NCBI GenBank assembly: GCA_907163345.1 | Contig: CAJQUN010000004.1 | Coordinates: forward strand, 14,227,235 to 14,291,234 | Length of the DNA stretch: 64,000 nt | Source of the DNA: Haberlea rhodopensis | Taxonomy: Eukaryota > Streptophyta > Magnoliopsida > Lamiales > Gesneriaceae | Direction of reading: 5' to 3' | Shown: positions 34,016-45,367 of the stretch, piece by piece | Layout of the letters: each line of letters opens with the position of its first letter | Numbering within the stretch: position 1 is the first letter of the stretch | Position numbers and translations under genes: made by a program | The notes under the pieces: model-generated | Told to the model about the DNA's origin: nothing | What the model saw: only the letters and a program-made list of their open reading frames with translations | Database searches by the model: none

Positions 34016-34240
34016 TGGTTAAAAAAAAAAAAACAAGGAACAGTGTCGTGCCGTGCCGTGCCAGCCCACGGGCTGGCATGGCTTGGCCCGGCACGGCCCA
34101 TACTCCGGGCCGTGCTTGGCACGGCACGGCACTGTAGCAAAACGTGCCTTGCCGTGCCGCTCCGCGTCGTGCCGTGCCCGTGCCGTGCCTTGTGCCGTCC
34201 GCTCCGTTTGACATCTCTAGTCATAGTCTACAAAATCTTA

Positions 34241-34258
34241 AACCTTGCTTTTATACCA
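34241..34258 (-). other. Gypsy primer binding site (initiator tRNA-Met type, mutated)
   Basis: The minus strand reads TGGTATAAAAGC, a changed TGGTATCAGAGC, about 8 bp inside the 5' LTR end. Confidence 0.6.
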
Positions 34259-34265
34259 AATCAAT

Positions 34266-36499
34266 TGTGACAACCCTACCTTTCATTACACATACCACGC
34301 ATATCTCTTTTATACACTTGTACATCATAAGGCATATCGCCTAACATTTATCATGTAAGGGCGTCACATCACTTATATACATACACATAACTATGACTAT
34401 AGCATTACTATAGTAAACTATTTAATTCGTAGCAGCGAAAATTAAACTTTGTAACATATAAATATAAGACTTTTTCCATAACCAAATGTACATGGCATAT
34501 ATGCCACAAAAATGGAGTGATGTTGTATCTCGCATTACTCATACCAAAAAACTATACACGTATATGTACAATGATGAGCAGATGGAGAAGAACTACAGAT
34601 CAGCCGACCAACCTTGTATCCATACTGCAAAATACTTCAAAAAGACTTTTAGACTTGCCTCTAGAGTCAACTTTTACTTTGGATTATCTGAAACAAAACA
34701 CTTCACTGAGTATATACAAATAACCGATATTCAACATCACATATATATAACTCATCATAACTGTAGTAACACTTGTACAACAAGTAATTCACATGTACAC
34801 ATGTACGTATTGTTATTTTTTCTTCTGTTATGGATCAATTAGAATCAAGAACAATTTGTGATCACAAGATGGTGATGGCACTCTGTAGATCCCCTTTTTG
34901 AGTTCTCAATTAACTCGGGATCGATATTCTTTGATTCTGTAATTCTGACTGTACTCAGAATGCATTAACATATGGTTCAAGATCCTTAGCATCCATAACA
35001 GAATTCATTAATCTCTTATGTATGCACATGAATGCACAATTCATAATCACATTTCAATATATAATGAAACATCACATCATATACAACACATATTTACACC
35101 CATTATAAACGCAATTCATAGAACATAAATCATATACTTATGAACAGTTAAATACCAAGTTATAGGATATAGTCACAAATGATATTCCTATCTCGAAGAA
35201 CTCTTTTAGTTCACCTTATCTGTAGCTTGTTCGAGATTATGACCTATAAATACATTTATCTCAAACACATTAATAAATCATCTAATATTTACCTTTAACA
35301 TGTTTTCATAGTTCACATACCATCATACTAGGCTTCCCAATATCTTTAAATCATCAAAGAAACCCATTTTTCCGAAATTTTACCTTGAGAGATCGATCTC
35401 TACAAAGAGGCGATCGGTCGCTTCAGGGTAGAATGGTTTAGTGGAAGATTTTGCATTTTTCAACTTTGACACCTTTTTGTATAAAATTCATAATTAATTC
35501 ATATGAACTCCAACTGAGTCACACATGCTGTCAAATTAAAGATAACTCAAAGCCCTACAATTCATCTTTGAAGTTCTTAGATTAATTAAACCATCTTCCT
35601 AAACAAAATTAGCCAAGAACATCAAGTTTCAGAAATCATTTAACTTTCGAGGTCAACCTGTACATAGTTTGGTAAAATTGACATAACTCATGTATTATAA
35701 CTTTTTATTACTTGAATTTACATCAAATTAAAGATAACTTAACATACTACATCTTTCATTCGAACACCAACCTCAAAATCAAATTCTAAGAGTTCCAAAA
35801 ATTCAAAACACTATAGTAGTTCTGTTTTTCAGCAGCTTTCTTATACAAACACGTTCTTTCTTTCCAAAACCTCTTCTACCTTCTTTAAACATATTCCCTT
35901 CATGTATAACATCAAAATCTACTTCAAAATACATGTTTTCATCTAACACATGCAAACCCTATGTTTCTTCTCAACCAACATCAACAAACACATCATTTAA
36001 ACTTGTAAAAACATAAAAAAATAAAACAAGAGTATAAACTTATGTATACATTCATCAACAAGTTTTAGGCACAAAACATGAGGTTGTATGCCTTTTTGAT
36101 AGGTTTTCCCCAAGCACTAAAAGTAGAAACGAAAATGGCAATGAAATCTGATAATTTTCCTTCCTAAGGCACTAGATAACTATTAAGTATATGGAATATT
36201 GCACTTTAGCCCTTCAAATCTCTATCATCTTACATTAAGTCCCTCAACTTTGTATATTCCTCATTTTAACCATAGTCTCGATATAATGAAACCGACTTAT
36301 TAGATTTCAATTCTTATCATAATTCTCACTCAAGTCATGCATTCAATAGGATCCAAAACAATATAAAATATCAATATACAAATTTCACTTATTTCATGTT
36401 CACAATAGACCCAACATTTATTCATATCAAATGCTTCTATATGAGTCATGATGTTTATGCATGATCATGTAAATCATGTAAAAGTTTTGGGTCGTTACA
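34266..36499 (-). repeat. 5' LTR of the gypsy element
   Basis: About 2.23 kb, partner of 24407-26598. The GATCGATC site is mutated here (GCGATCGGTCGC, about 35409). Confidence 0.88.
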
Positions 36500-36504
36500 T
36501 TTGA

Positions 36505-37321
36505 TTCTCGGGATGAAAATCACCAAACATGCATATGGATATTCTCTCTTTCTCTCTCAGAGAACACATATGGAGGTGGTGATCTTTGCAAGAATCGTGG
36601 AGAAGATGTGCGATAACTTGAGTACTCTATGGTTATAGGTAGTCTCATGTACCTCATGTACTACACTAGACCAAATATAGCTAACTCAGTCAACAGATTG
36701 AGCATATATATGAGTAATCTCAGTTATGAGCACTGGAAGGCAGTAGTTCGAGTTCTTAGATATCTAAGATACACAACTTACTATGGCCTACATTATACGA
36801 GATATCCAGCAGTAATTGAAGGGTGCTCAGATGCGAATTTGATATCGGACTCCAAGAATATAAAGTCCACGAGTGGATATATATTTATAATTGGAGGTGC
36901 AACTGTTTAATGGAAATCATGCAAACAGACGTGCATTGCTAGATCAATTATGGAATCAGAATTCATAGCTTTAGATCTTGCAGTAGAAGAAGCTGCTTGG
37001 CTTCGGAGTTTCTTGGAGGACATTCCAATATGGTCAAAATATGTGTCACCCATTAGCATGCACTGTGATAGCCAGTCAGCTATGGGAAGAGCACAAAAAA
37101 TTGTGTATAATGGGAAATCTAGATACATACGTCGGAGACATAAATCCGTGAGAAATCTACTGAAAACTGGTGTTATTTCTTTGGATTATGTGAAGTCTAA
37201 AGAAAACATTGCGGACCAATTTACGAAAGGTTTAATGAGAGATCGAGTAGAGATTTCATCGAGGGGAATGGGGTTGAGGCCCATGAAATTGATTTCTAAC
37301 TATGATGGCAACCTAACCTGA
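36505..37321 (+). pseudogene. copia-2 C-terminal RT / RNase H remnant
   Basis: From 36629 the frame encodes MVIGSLMYLMYYTRPNIANS, VVRVLRYLRYTTYYGLHY and CSDANLISDSKNIKSTSGYI. An in-frame TAA at 36908-36910 replaces a residue before WKSCKQT. It continues with MESEFIALDLAVEEAAWLRS, MHCDSQSAMG and KSKENIADQFTKGL. These are the Ty1/copia RNase H and its tail. Its upstream part is missing at the gypsy insertion. Non-functional. Confidence 0.85.
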
Positions 37322-38847
37322 ATTATAAAATCAAATTTGCAGGTTCAATGGAAAACCGAATTATAGGGGGGATCGAACAAAGCACTCGAGAAATTGAGTT
37401 TGTTACATATTCATGTGATGAAAGAGTGATAGACATGTACTTTTGGAATGCTGAGCTCATGCTCTTAATGATTCTTCTATCTTTAGATGATAAAGTGTGG
37501 CATGACAGGATACTCCTTAAGAGAAATTGTCTATATCGAATGTGAAGGGGCCGCTTCTATGAGATGACATAAGGACTAAATCTCTAGAGCATTCGATGAA
37601 ACATCCAAGGCAATCCAGGCCAAAATGGACAACAACTAAATAACCAATGATAGTGTGAAGATGAAGCTGTGTGAGTATTGTTGTCTAGTTATACATAAAA
37701 CGTCGAACAGTTCAAGGCATCACGTCCACTGGTTGGCAAGTATATCCGTTGATACTTTATTATGGAAGGTTCAAGGTTAACCACCACCTATCCTGATGCA
37801 GTGGATTCTCAAAGTACTCTCAAATCTTCATCTAGGTGCATAAGAAACATTTGTCAAAAGTATTAAAACATCATTTTTCATAATGTGACGAAAAATAATA
37901 CATTTTCATATCAAAATAATTCACACATATATGGGTTAATCTGAGCAGTTAATAGAGCTAACTTCCACAAAGCAGATTCATAACAGAAATAACTGCACAG
38001 ATAACCAACGAATAACAAACAGAATCATATAACAGCCACATAATAGTAATACCATAGGCATGCTGTAATGAAACAAATGCATACTCAAATAAGGAGGTGA
38101 CACAATGATATCATTCCAGACTATACCCGCTGGAAAGGTATTGGCAGATATTATACCCCATCCGCCTTCGGGCCAAACAAAACGTGTTTATTTATTCTCG
38201 CGCCAACGAGTCGAAAGTGTGCGTGTTTTTACCCTGGTCGCAAACGAGTCATACAAAACAAAGAACATCATCAGTTCACAACCTTAAATCATATTCACTA
38301 AATCAAGACAAGCATGTCATCTCAAAATAGTTTTTTTTTCACACAATAAAATGCTATTCAAAATTCCATTTTTCAACAAAATCACATTTCTATCAAAAAT
38401 AATTTTTTTCAAAATATTGCATATTTACTGTCCCAAAATATTTCAAAAATAAATAACACAAAATACTTAAAATAATTTGCGAAAATGCAACTCAATTTAC
38501 GTACCTCAAAACTTCCTATATACTTTCAAGCTAAAAGTTTCCAAACAATATCCACAGATATCAATGATTTCCTATCACACATTTCAACGTCATTAAAACA
38601 ATATCCAATTTACTCGTTTAACTATGCAGTATTCTTTGATTCAATTATCATTGAGTCCCTATTACACATTCTAATCTATCCATTTTAATATTATTAGATA
38701 TCTACTTTAACAATTATTAAACAAAAAGTGAAGTATAATATACAACTAAATCAATTTAATATATAGGGTGACATTAAGGAATTAACTGAAATTAAATTTT
38801 ATGCCCTTTCAAAATAAACAAAGAAATAGAATTGCATATGCTCCAAC
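37322..38847 (+). other. copia-2 downstream tail and unassigned AT-rich DNA
   Basis: The first few hundred bases look like the non-coding 3' region of copia-2 (a GGGGGG-containing purine patch near 37364) but no 3' LTR was identified. The rest is A-rich with short frames only. Nothing else recognised. Confidence 0.4.
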
Positions 38848-39266
38848 TAGGGGTTATCATTCGGTTAATTTGGTTACCAACCGAACTGAATTAACCGAAA
38901 TCGAAAAAACGAATTTTTTTTTACAAAACCTAACCGACCGAACTTTTTTACGAAACCAAACAAACCGAATTGATAAAATATCGGTTAATTCGGTCGGTAA
39001 CCGAATTAATCGATATTTTTGAAAAATGTAAAAAAAAAAATTAAAAAAAAAATTAAAAACTGATTTTAAAAATATAAAAAATAATAAATTAATAAAAATA
39101 TGTTAGATCGGTTAAACGATATTTTTAAAATCAAAACCGATAACCGAACCGATTTAACCGATATTTTAAAAAATTAAAACCGAACTTCCGATTAACCGAA
39201 CCGAATTTTTGAATTTATTCGGTTCGGTCGGTTAATTCGGTTAAACCGAAGTTTTGCTCACCCCTA
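38848..39266. mobile_element. hAT-type MITE
   Basis: 419 bp. Flanking 8-mers GCTCCAAC (38840-38847) and GGTCCAAC (39267-39274) match at 7 of 8. Ends are TAGGGGTTATCATTCGG on the left and TAGGGGTGAGCAAAACTTCGG on the right (reverse-complemented). The interior is A/T runs plus dense CCGAACCGA/TCGGTTAA words. Same family as 7651-7877, longer. Confidence 0.8.
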
Positions 39267-41204
39267 GGTCCAACCAATAACCCCAAAACTCCCATGCAAA
39301 AATTCTGGTTGTAACTAAAATAATAAACAGACAAAACCCATCCAATAATCCAAATGAAATTTGTTCATCTTTCCAGAACTAAAACTCATATTCTGCTACA
39401 CTAAAAAGTGTTTCACCTTCATTATCTAAAGGGTGATCTTATGAAATAAAGAATCCTTAATAGGTATTTCCAAAAAAAATCATGCTCTTCCAAAACCAAG
39501 CTAACAATCTAAAGGAAATTTATAATAAATCATAAACTGGTAATTTAGAACGTCTTGAGGAAATCATCATAAATATGAAAGCAAAATAGTTATAAGCAAT
39601 TGATGTGTACAGGCTTTCATCCTCTGATTGAACAAAATTTAGTCTTACTTACAGTAATGAAATATGAAAGCAAATATGATATAAGAATATTATTTTGGGA
39701 TTATATTCTTAGCAAAATAAGATATAGATATTTTCCTTCCCCAACAAATGAATGCCATAATGATGGAAAGAGAAAGAGGAATTAAAAGTCTTCAGATGTA
39801 GGTATACGTTTCCATTATTGGTATTTGTTAGATTTCACATTCTTTCTCATCAATGTCGCGATATGACACATCCAAAGTTATTTAATGTGAACTATATGAT
39901 GAGCATCAGGTCTTAGTCGACTCATATCTCATTAAATATGACTCGGATTAGAGTCCGGACAGTGGCACAAAAATATTTAAAAATTTCACTCCCTCGTATA
40001 AAAAAAATTAATATACAAATATTTAATGTATCATGTGCCAATAATAAGACTACTTTGTGAAAACCATATCGTATTCCAACTCAAATTAGGTATATTTGTA
40101 TATGTGTTGTATTTGTTTGTAATACCACTTCCAATTTTCCTACTTGTACATGTTAATTGGTTATATTTAAATTGGCTGTTTCCTTTGTCATTAAATCATA
40201 TACAAATAATGCATTTTATTTCTATACATAATTACTAACATATAAATTTATAGTTTTCATTGTTCACCAAATATATTATTCCAATCATTCAATTTAAATA
40301 TCAAATTAGTCCCCTGATTACTTTATTAATTAGTCACCTAAACTTCACAAGTCATGGTGGTCGGACATTTGGTCCCTATGGATGTCTTTGTTTCCGATTA
40401 GGGATTTTTTTTTCCAGTTTTGGTGGTGGTTGCGTGGCAACTTCGCCGCACAACATAAGGCCCTTTGGTTGGCATGCGCGGAATTTGGGAGCTTTATGGG
40501 CATTATTTTGTGTGCGGCTGCCCAGTCGTACAAGCTCCCCCTATTTATTATTGTTCTATTTGTGTCTACTATCAGTTAGTATAGGCTTAGTGTATATTAG
40601 TAGCTTAGATTATGCATGCAGTTGTCGGTTGGTGTCTAGTGTCATTTTGCTCTGTACTACTGTTTCGTCCGTTTGGTGGTGGCTCTTTCTTTCTAGGTCA
40701 TTGTTGGAGGAACGTATGATTTTGCCTAGGGAGCTTGTCAGTTTCGTGCGCCTCCTAGTGGTTTGGATTCTTGTTCGGGTTTGGGAAGCGATGGCTTGTG
40801 CGTTTGTGGGTTCTTTCTCAGTTTATGCTCTTCGTTTATCCCCATGTGTTCATTCACTTGTTTTCGAAGGCAACTCGTGTATTTGTCCGTACTCTGAGAT
40901 TTATGGTTTGAGGGGACTGAATTTGGCTTTGGGGCTTTATGTCCTTTACTGGTCAAAGTCTGTTGATCTCGCAGTGATTCACTCTTCCGATCCACCTGAT
41001 ACCCTCGGTACTAGATGCAGCCGATTGCGTATTCGGAAGTACTTTATCTCTATTTAGATTCCTAGTGATTTTTCTTAGTTTTGGCTATATGCCATCTGCT
41101 GTAATTACCTTTATGGCCTAAGTTTTTAATATATTTTATGTTTCAAAAAAAAAAATATTTCACCGGTTTCACTCCCTCGAACAAGGAAAGATTGGGTGTA
41201 CATC
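39267..41204 (+). other. Unassigned region, possible truncated LINE insertion
   Basis: TTTCACTCCCTCG occurs at 39984-39996 and again at 41167-41179, just after an A-rich tail (about 41145-41155). This is the layout of a LINE-type retroinsertion with its TSD. The segment between is compositionally different (T/G-rich, higher GC) and has a 265-codon plus frame (40260-41057) with no domain I recognise. It could also be a retrotransposed transcript. 39267-39983 is AT-rich with nothing seen. Confidence 0.35.
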
Positions 41205-41640
41205 CTTAAAAATAAGAATGATTCTGTTGCCTCGGATTTTGGTAGGGTAGACGTGTATTTCATCCGAGCACCAAACAATATACAAAAAGTAAACGAGACC
41301 AGATTTTTTACGTGAAAAACCCCAAAAGATGGGGGAAAACCACGGGCCCTAGTCCGGTATAAATTTCACTATAAACAAGTGTGTGATTTACAGTGTTCTT
41401 TACAAGAAATGAGCTAAGAAATGAAAATGGTGAAGGGGGAAGACCTCGGCTGCTGCTTGTTCTTGAGGAGGAATGAGACATGCTCTATTTTCCCCCCCAA
41501 GAAAGAGGTGTTGGCCTTCCCCATGCCCTCTCAACCCTCCTGCCTGCTCTCTCATGGAAAATCTCTCCCTTCCTTGGTGAGAGTTATCTGGTATTTATAT
41601 GAGAATGGAGGACACAACCTGTAACTACCTACCCAAGGTC
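41205..41640 (+). repeat. LTR-like repeat copy 1
   Basis: Shares with 48475-48850 the run of features GTGAAAAACC, CCTAGTCC, GTATAAA, CACTATAAA, GATTTACA and a following AT(G)AAG segment. GTGAAAAACC...GGGAAAAACC-like text is common in copia LTR U5/R regions. Not bounded. Confidence 0.45.
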
Positions 41641-41804
41641 TAGGGGACATTGTCTGATGCTGAAGGTAGGGGTCAGAGTCCTAGTGCTGGGGACCACAGA
41701 CAACTATTGCACTCTTTGTACGATTTCTGCAGCTTTTAAGATATTATTCGTGTACGGAGATATGTTCTGTGCCTCTGATTTATGAGATCACTCCTCAGGT
41801 GTAG

Positions 41805-42165
41805 ATCTTCCTGGAGGCCGACCTGGGGGTGGCCGAAGTGGAGGTCATCCTCGTGGCCGATCTGGGGTGGCCAATGTGGAAGTCATCCACGCGGCCGAGT
41901 TGGAGGTCATCCTCGTGGCCGACCTGGGGTGGCCAAAGTGGAGATCTTCCCGAGGCCGAGCTGGAGGTCATCCTCGTGGCCGACCTGGGTGGCCAAGGTG
42001 GAAGTCATCCACGCGGCCGAGCTGGAGGTCATCCTCGTGGCCGACCTGGGGTGGCCAAAGTGGAGATATTCCCGAGGCCGAGCTGGAGGTCATCCTCGTG
42101 GCCGACCTGGGGTGGCCAAGGTGGAGATCTTCCTGAGGCCGACCTGGGGGTGGCCATGGTAGAGG
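41805..42165. repeat. Minisatellite, about 61-bp unit
   Basis: About five and a half units. The landmark GTGGCCGACCTGG (first copy GTGGCCGATCTGG) starts at 41853, 41915, 41976, 42037 and 42098 (spacing 62, 61, 61, 61). Each unit is built of two half-units (GTGGCCGACCTGGGGTGGCC and GAGGCCGAGCTGGAGGTC). GC-rich within AT-rich surroundings. All three plus frames stay open across most of it, which follows from composition and repetition. Confidence 0.9.
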
Positions 42166-43253
42166 TCTCGCCCAAGTCAGGTCTTGCACATTCCATACTT
42201 TTACCAGGGTAACAGATTCATTTCTGAAGTTTTAAGGAGTGGAAAGCTCTTAATGAAACTCAAACAAACGGAAAAGTTAAGAAACTTATTACAGATAATT
42301 GATTGGAGTTTTGTGCCGATGATTTCAGTCAATTTTGTAAAGAAAATTGGATTGATATGCATCTCAGACAGTAAAACTCCAAAATAAATGGATTGGCTGA
42401 CAGAATAACTAGGACTATCATAAAAAAAAAGGTTAGATGCATGAGAAGGGACAGGATTTTTTTTCAGTGTATCCCCTCCGACGCTCAAGTCAAACAATGA
42501 AATATGGGAAATGTGTTGTAAAATAAAAATACATGAAGTGATGATCAAACCTGATATTTATAGGCAAATAGTTACCACGTAGGTATGATTCTTTCCTGCT
42601 TGAGATGCGATAAGATCTCCTGATATTCGCAATTTTTTATAAGGATGATCAAATCTCGGAGATCTCGGCTTAATCAAATCCCGAAGATCTCATTCCTATA
42701 GATAAGAGATCGTGTTTTGGGATATAAGATTATCTGACATGATGATTGTACACATGGGGGCTTGACTATTGGGTGATACGTGTTGGGTGTTGGGGAGCTC
42801 GGAAGCCTGGCCTGCCATTTTGGGGCAAGGTCCGCTAAATGGATTAGGTCGGCAAACTATTTCAGCTCGGCAAAGTTTAATGAGCAGCAGGTTAGCACCT
42901 CCCCATGCTAGGTTGGCAGGTCAGCAGCTCCCAAAAGGGGACCTCTTATTCCCATGGGGTATCAATTGGTCATTGAAGATTTACAAACAAAAACAGTTGA
43001 CTATATTTTATTAATGTTTTTCGATTACAATGGTATAAAATAAGTCTTGTTATACATTAATTTGCTGTAAAAAGATGAAAAGATATAAATAACTTACATA
43101 AATATTGAAAACAACTACTTCGTGGTTGAAAACTAAGAAAAAAGCATCTAATAGATATTTGATTCATTACAAAACAGGAAAAAAAGAAAAGAAATAATAT
43201 TAGTATTTTTGAGTGTAAATAGCACTCTCTTTTCAAATTAACCACGATAATCA
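42166..43253. other. Intergenic, downstream of the P450
   Basis: No supported gene. 42900-43250 is the 3' flank of the P450, AT-rich. Confidence 0.5.
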
Positions 43254-45120
43254 TCAACCAACTGTAGCGAGAACTTTGTGAAGCACATCGCCTGCCTTGC
43301 ATCTTGCCTCTAGCGGTATAACTTTGTGCATGGATATCCCTTTCCCTTCACTCAAATCCACCATTTCCTCGTCGATCCTTTGCCAATCAAAACAATGTAT
43401 CAGCGATCCTACGGCCAAACCCACCACCCGTTGTGCGAGATCATTTGCAGGACATGATCTCCTCCCCATCCCAAAAGGTATTAACTTCGGTATTCCAACT
43501 TCTCCATTTTCAAATCTTTCAGGCTTGAAGCTTGTGGGATCATCCCAAATCTTGGGGTCCCGGTGAATGGCCCATGCATTTACGAGCAAGATGGTTCCTT
43601 TCGGCACGTCGTATCCCCCAATCTTGCAATCTTCCGATGATTCATGTGGTACTAAGAATGGTGCTGCGGGGAATAATCGCAAGGTTTCGGAGATAATGTT
43701 GTGAAGGTATGGAAGCTTTGATAAGTCTGATTCGTTGACGAGGCGATCATAGCCCACGACGCTCGCCAACTCGGATCTAGCCTTTTGTAACTTATCCGGA
43801 TGGTTGAGCAAAGAGGACATGGCCCATTCCATGGTAACCGATGATGTTAGCGTCCCGGCAAGTAGCATGACCTGCCATTTGGAATTCACGTAATAACAGT
43901 AAGATGACAGATGTTATAAAAATAAAGTTAAGATCAATTTTTTCAGTTTTGCTGTCATTCATTTGTTTGCAGCTTTTTTTTCTTTTTTAATCTTGCAGAA
44001 GATTTGCTCAACTTCATATCTCAACAAGAATACTGAGGGTAAAGGAAGAAAGTAAACTCACAATTATAATCCCTTTAATGCTTGAATCAGTGTAGTACTC
44101 GGGCTGAGACTCTTGTAAACTAAGCAAATGATCTATCATGGTGTTGGTTCCCCTATTACGTCGTTGCTCATCAATCAAGTCTTGAAACTTTGCATCCATT
44201 TTACCACTTACCCTTGCCAAGTTCTTTTGAAAATCCTGGTAATCTATCCATTTCAACAAAGGGAAAAAATCAGCTAGAGACGATATACCAACATATGTGA
44301 AAATCTCGTTTATCAGCTCTCGAAACTGTATCGTCTCCTCATTGTCATCGCCTTCTCCGAACTGCCGTTTCCCCGTCATCGTTCTCACGATAATATTCAT
44401 GGTCAGATCAGAAAAAATGGGCCTGAGTTGGACTCTTGAATATTCACGCTTCGAGTTTCTATATAACTTCTGCAACGTACATTTGATCACATCATGTCTT
44501 ACAGCCTGAAACACGTTGAGTCGAGCTGAGGAGAATATTTCTGCCGTTGATAAACGTCTGAGATTACGCCAATGCTCGCCATAGGGGGTAACTGTGATAA
44601 TTAAACCATGAAATATGATTGCGCGACAACAATACGAAACAGAGGACTTAAATTTTTCTACAGACATCATAAATAAACGAACTGCCTAGAAGTAGACTAA
44701 CACAAAGACACTAATCCACTAACCACTAACTTCTATGACTAAGGACAAGCCACGTGCAAATATTAAATTTCATCAACAACCTGTTAGAACTGTGTAGTTG
44801 TAGCCGATGTATTGTCCTACTAAGGTACGAGGTCTGTTGGCCAACACAACATCGTTCTTGGTGAAGCATTCCTCCACGACGACATGAGACGATATGACCA
44901 CCACTAAGCGGCTTGCGAAACGGAGGGAGAAGATGGGGCCTGCTTTTTCCGAGAGCTTTTGAAGGGTACGGTGCATAGGTGGCTTGAGGAGGTGGAGGTA
45001 GAGGTGCCCGATTACAGGAAGTGCACGCACTGGACTAGGTGGAAGTTTTCGTTTTTCTGTATTGAAACAGAGTAAACCAAGGGAGATAAAAAGGATTGCA
45101 TATAGCCAGATTGTTTCCAT
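43254..45120 (-). CDS. Cytochrome P450, CYP81-like, three exons
   Basis: Exons on the minus strand: 45120-44781, 44591-44062 and 43871-43254. Introns are GT-AG (44780-44592, 189 bp; 44061-43872, 190 bp). Joined length is 1488 nt, 495 residues, normal for CYP81. A membrane anchor (about 1-20) and proline hinge (KLPPSPVRALPVIGHL) put it on the ER membrane. Later landmarks: I-helix AGTLTS (295-300), ExxR (ETLR, 352-355), PERF (407-410) and heme loop PFGMGRRSCPA with Cys430. CYP81 enzymes hydroxylate phenylpropanoid-type specialised metabolites; the substrate cannot be told here. Odd points: Leu298 replaces the usual I-helix acidic residue, Ala432 replaces the usual heme-loop Gly, and the first intron is extra compared with the one-intron CYP81 pattern. 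Expressed gene or early pseudogene are both possible. Confidence 0.88.
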
Positions 45121-45173
45121 GGTCGAAGTTGGGCAACGGTGAGTTATTATATGTTGGATTCATCAAATCTTGT

Positions 45174-45185
45174 TCTATTTATAGT
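45174..45185 (-). promoter_or_regulatory. P450 TATA box
   Basis: The minus strand reads CTATAAATAG, about 55 bp upstream of the ATG at 45120, a normal spacing for a plant core promoter with a short leader. Confidence 0.65.
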
Positions 45186-45195
45186 GATAGTTGGG

Positions 45196-45355
45196 AGACA
45201 CTAGTAAAGTTAAATATTTTTACAATATGTAGTAGCTGTCAAATATATATATACTAGTTAATTTGGCACCGCGCAAGACACTAGTAAAGTTAAATATTTT
45301 TACAATATGTAGTAGCTGTCAAATATATATATACTAGTTAATTTGGCACCGCGCC
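45196..45355. repeat. 80-bp tandem duplication upstream of the P450
   Basis: 45196-45275 and 45276-45355 are near-identical (AGACACTAGTAAAGTTAAAT to TTTGGCACCGCGC). It lies 75-235 bp upstream of the P450 start, next to its TATA box. Confidence 0.9.
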
Positions 45356-45367
45356 TTGCGCGGTGCC
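45334..45367 (-). mobile_element. Candidate Helitron 3' terminus
   Basis: On the minus strand a perfect 10-bp hairpin (GGCACCGCGC, AAG loop, GCGCGGTGCC; plus 45345-45367) is followed by AAATTAA, then CTAG and a T. This is the canonical Helitron 3' end: a GC hairpin shortly before CTRR with insertion before T. The element body would extend to higher coordinates. The 5' TC end was not located. The duplicated 80-bp unit carries a second CTAG with only one hairpin arm. Confidence 0.45.

Larger units (their letters stand above)
31173..34219 (-). mobile_element. Complete hAT DNA transposon
   Basis: 3047 bp with a perfect 8-bp TSD GTCATAGT (31165-31172 and 34220-34227). TIRs are TATAGATGTCAAACGGGCCG on the left and TAGAGATGTCAAACGGAGCG on the right (reverse-complemented). 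Both subterminal zones are GC-rich arrays of GGCACGGCCCG words (31185-31357 and about 34045-34205). One intact transposase is encoded on the minus strand. It is inserted in the gypsy element between PBS and gag. Ends, TSD and transposase are all intact, so it may still be autonomous. Confidence 0.93.
24407..36499 (-). mobile_element. Ty3/gypsy (Tekay/Del-like) retrotransposon, minus strand
   Basis: LTRs at 24407-26598 and 34266-36499 (plus-strand text TGTGACA...TTACA, i.e. TGT...ACA). TSD TTAGA (19754-19758, left of the nested young element) and TTTGA (36500-36504), one mismatch. Minus-strand order is PBS, gag, zinc knuckle, protease, RT, RNase H, integrase, the Ty3 order. Many stops and shifts make it inactive. 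It is disrupted by the young LTR element at its left LTR end and by a hAT transposon (31173-34219) between PBS and gag. I assign the Tekay/Del lineage from LTR length and the integrase end (KLSPRYIGSYEILDKVGP, IHNVFHVSMLRRY). No chromodomain is visible. Confidence 0.9.

Noticed and set aside
33755..34270. Arg/Pro/Ala-rich frames up to 171 codons
   Set aside because: Produced by the GGCACGGCCCG and GCGATCGATCGC arrays at the hAT end, open on both strands because of composition.
41782..42212. 126-127 codon repetitive protein candidates
   Set aside because: Overlapping frames over a 61-bp minisatellite; all plus frames are open, so no coding signal.
44014..44670. P450 exon starting at its own Met (44670) as a separate gene
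   Set aside because: The first 26 codons do not match the family and lie in the intron. Splicing 44781 to 44591 restores the conserved text in frame.
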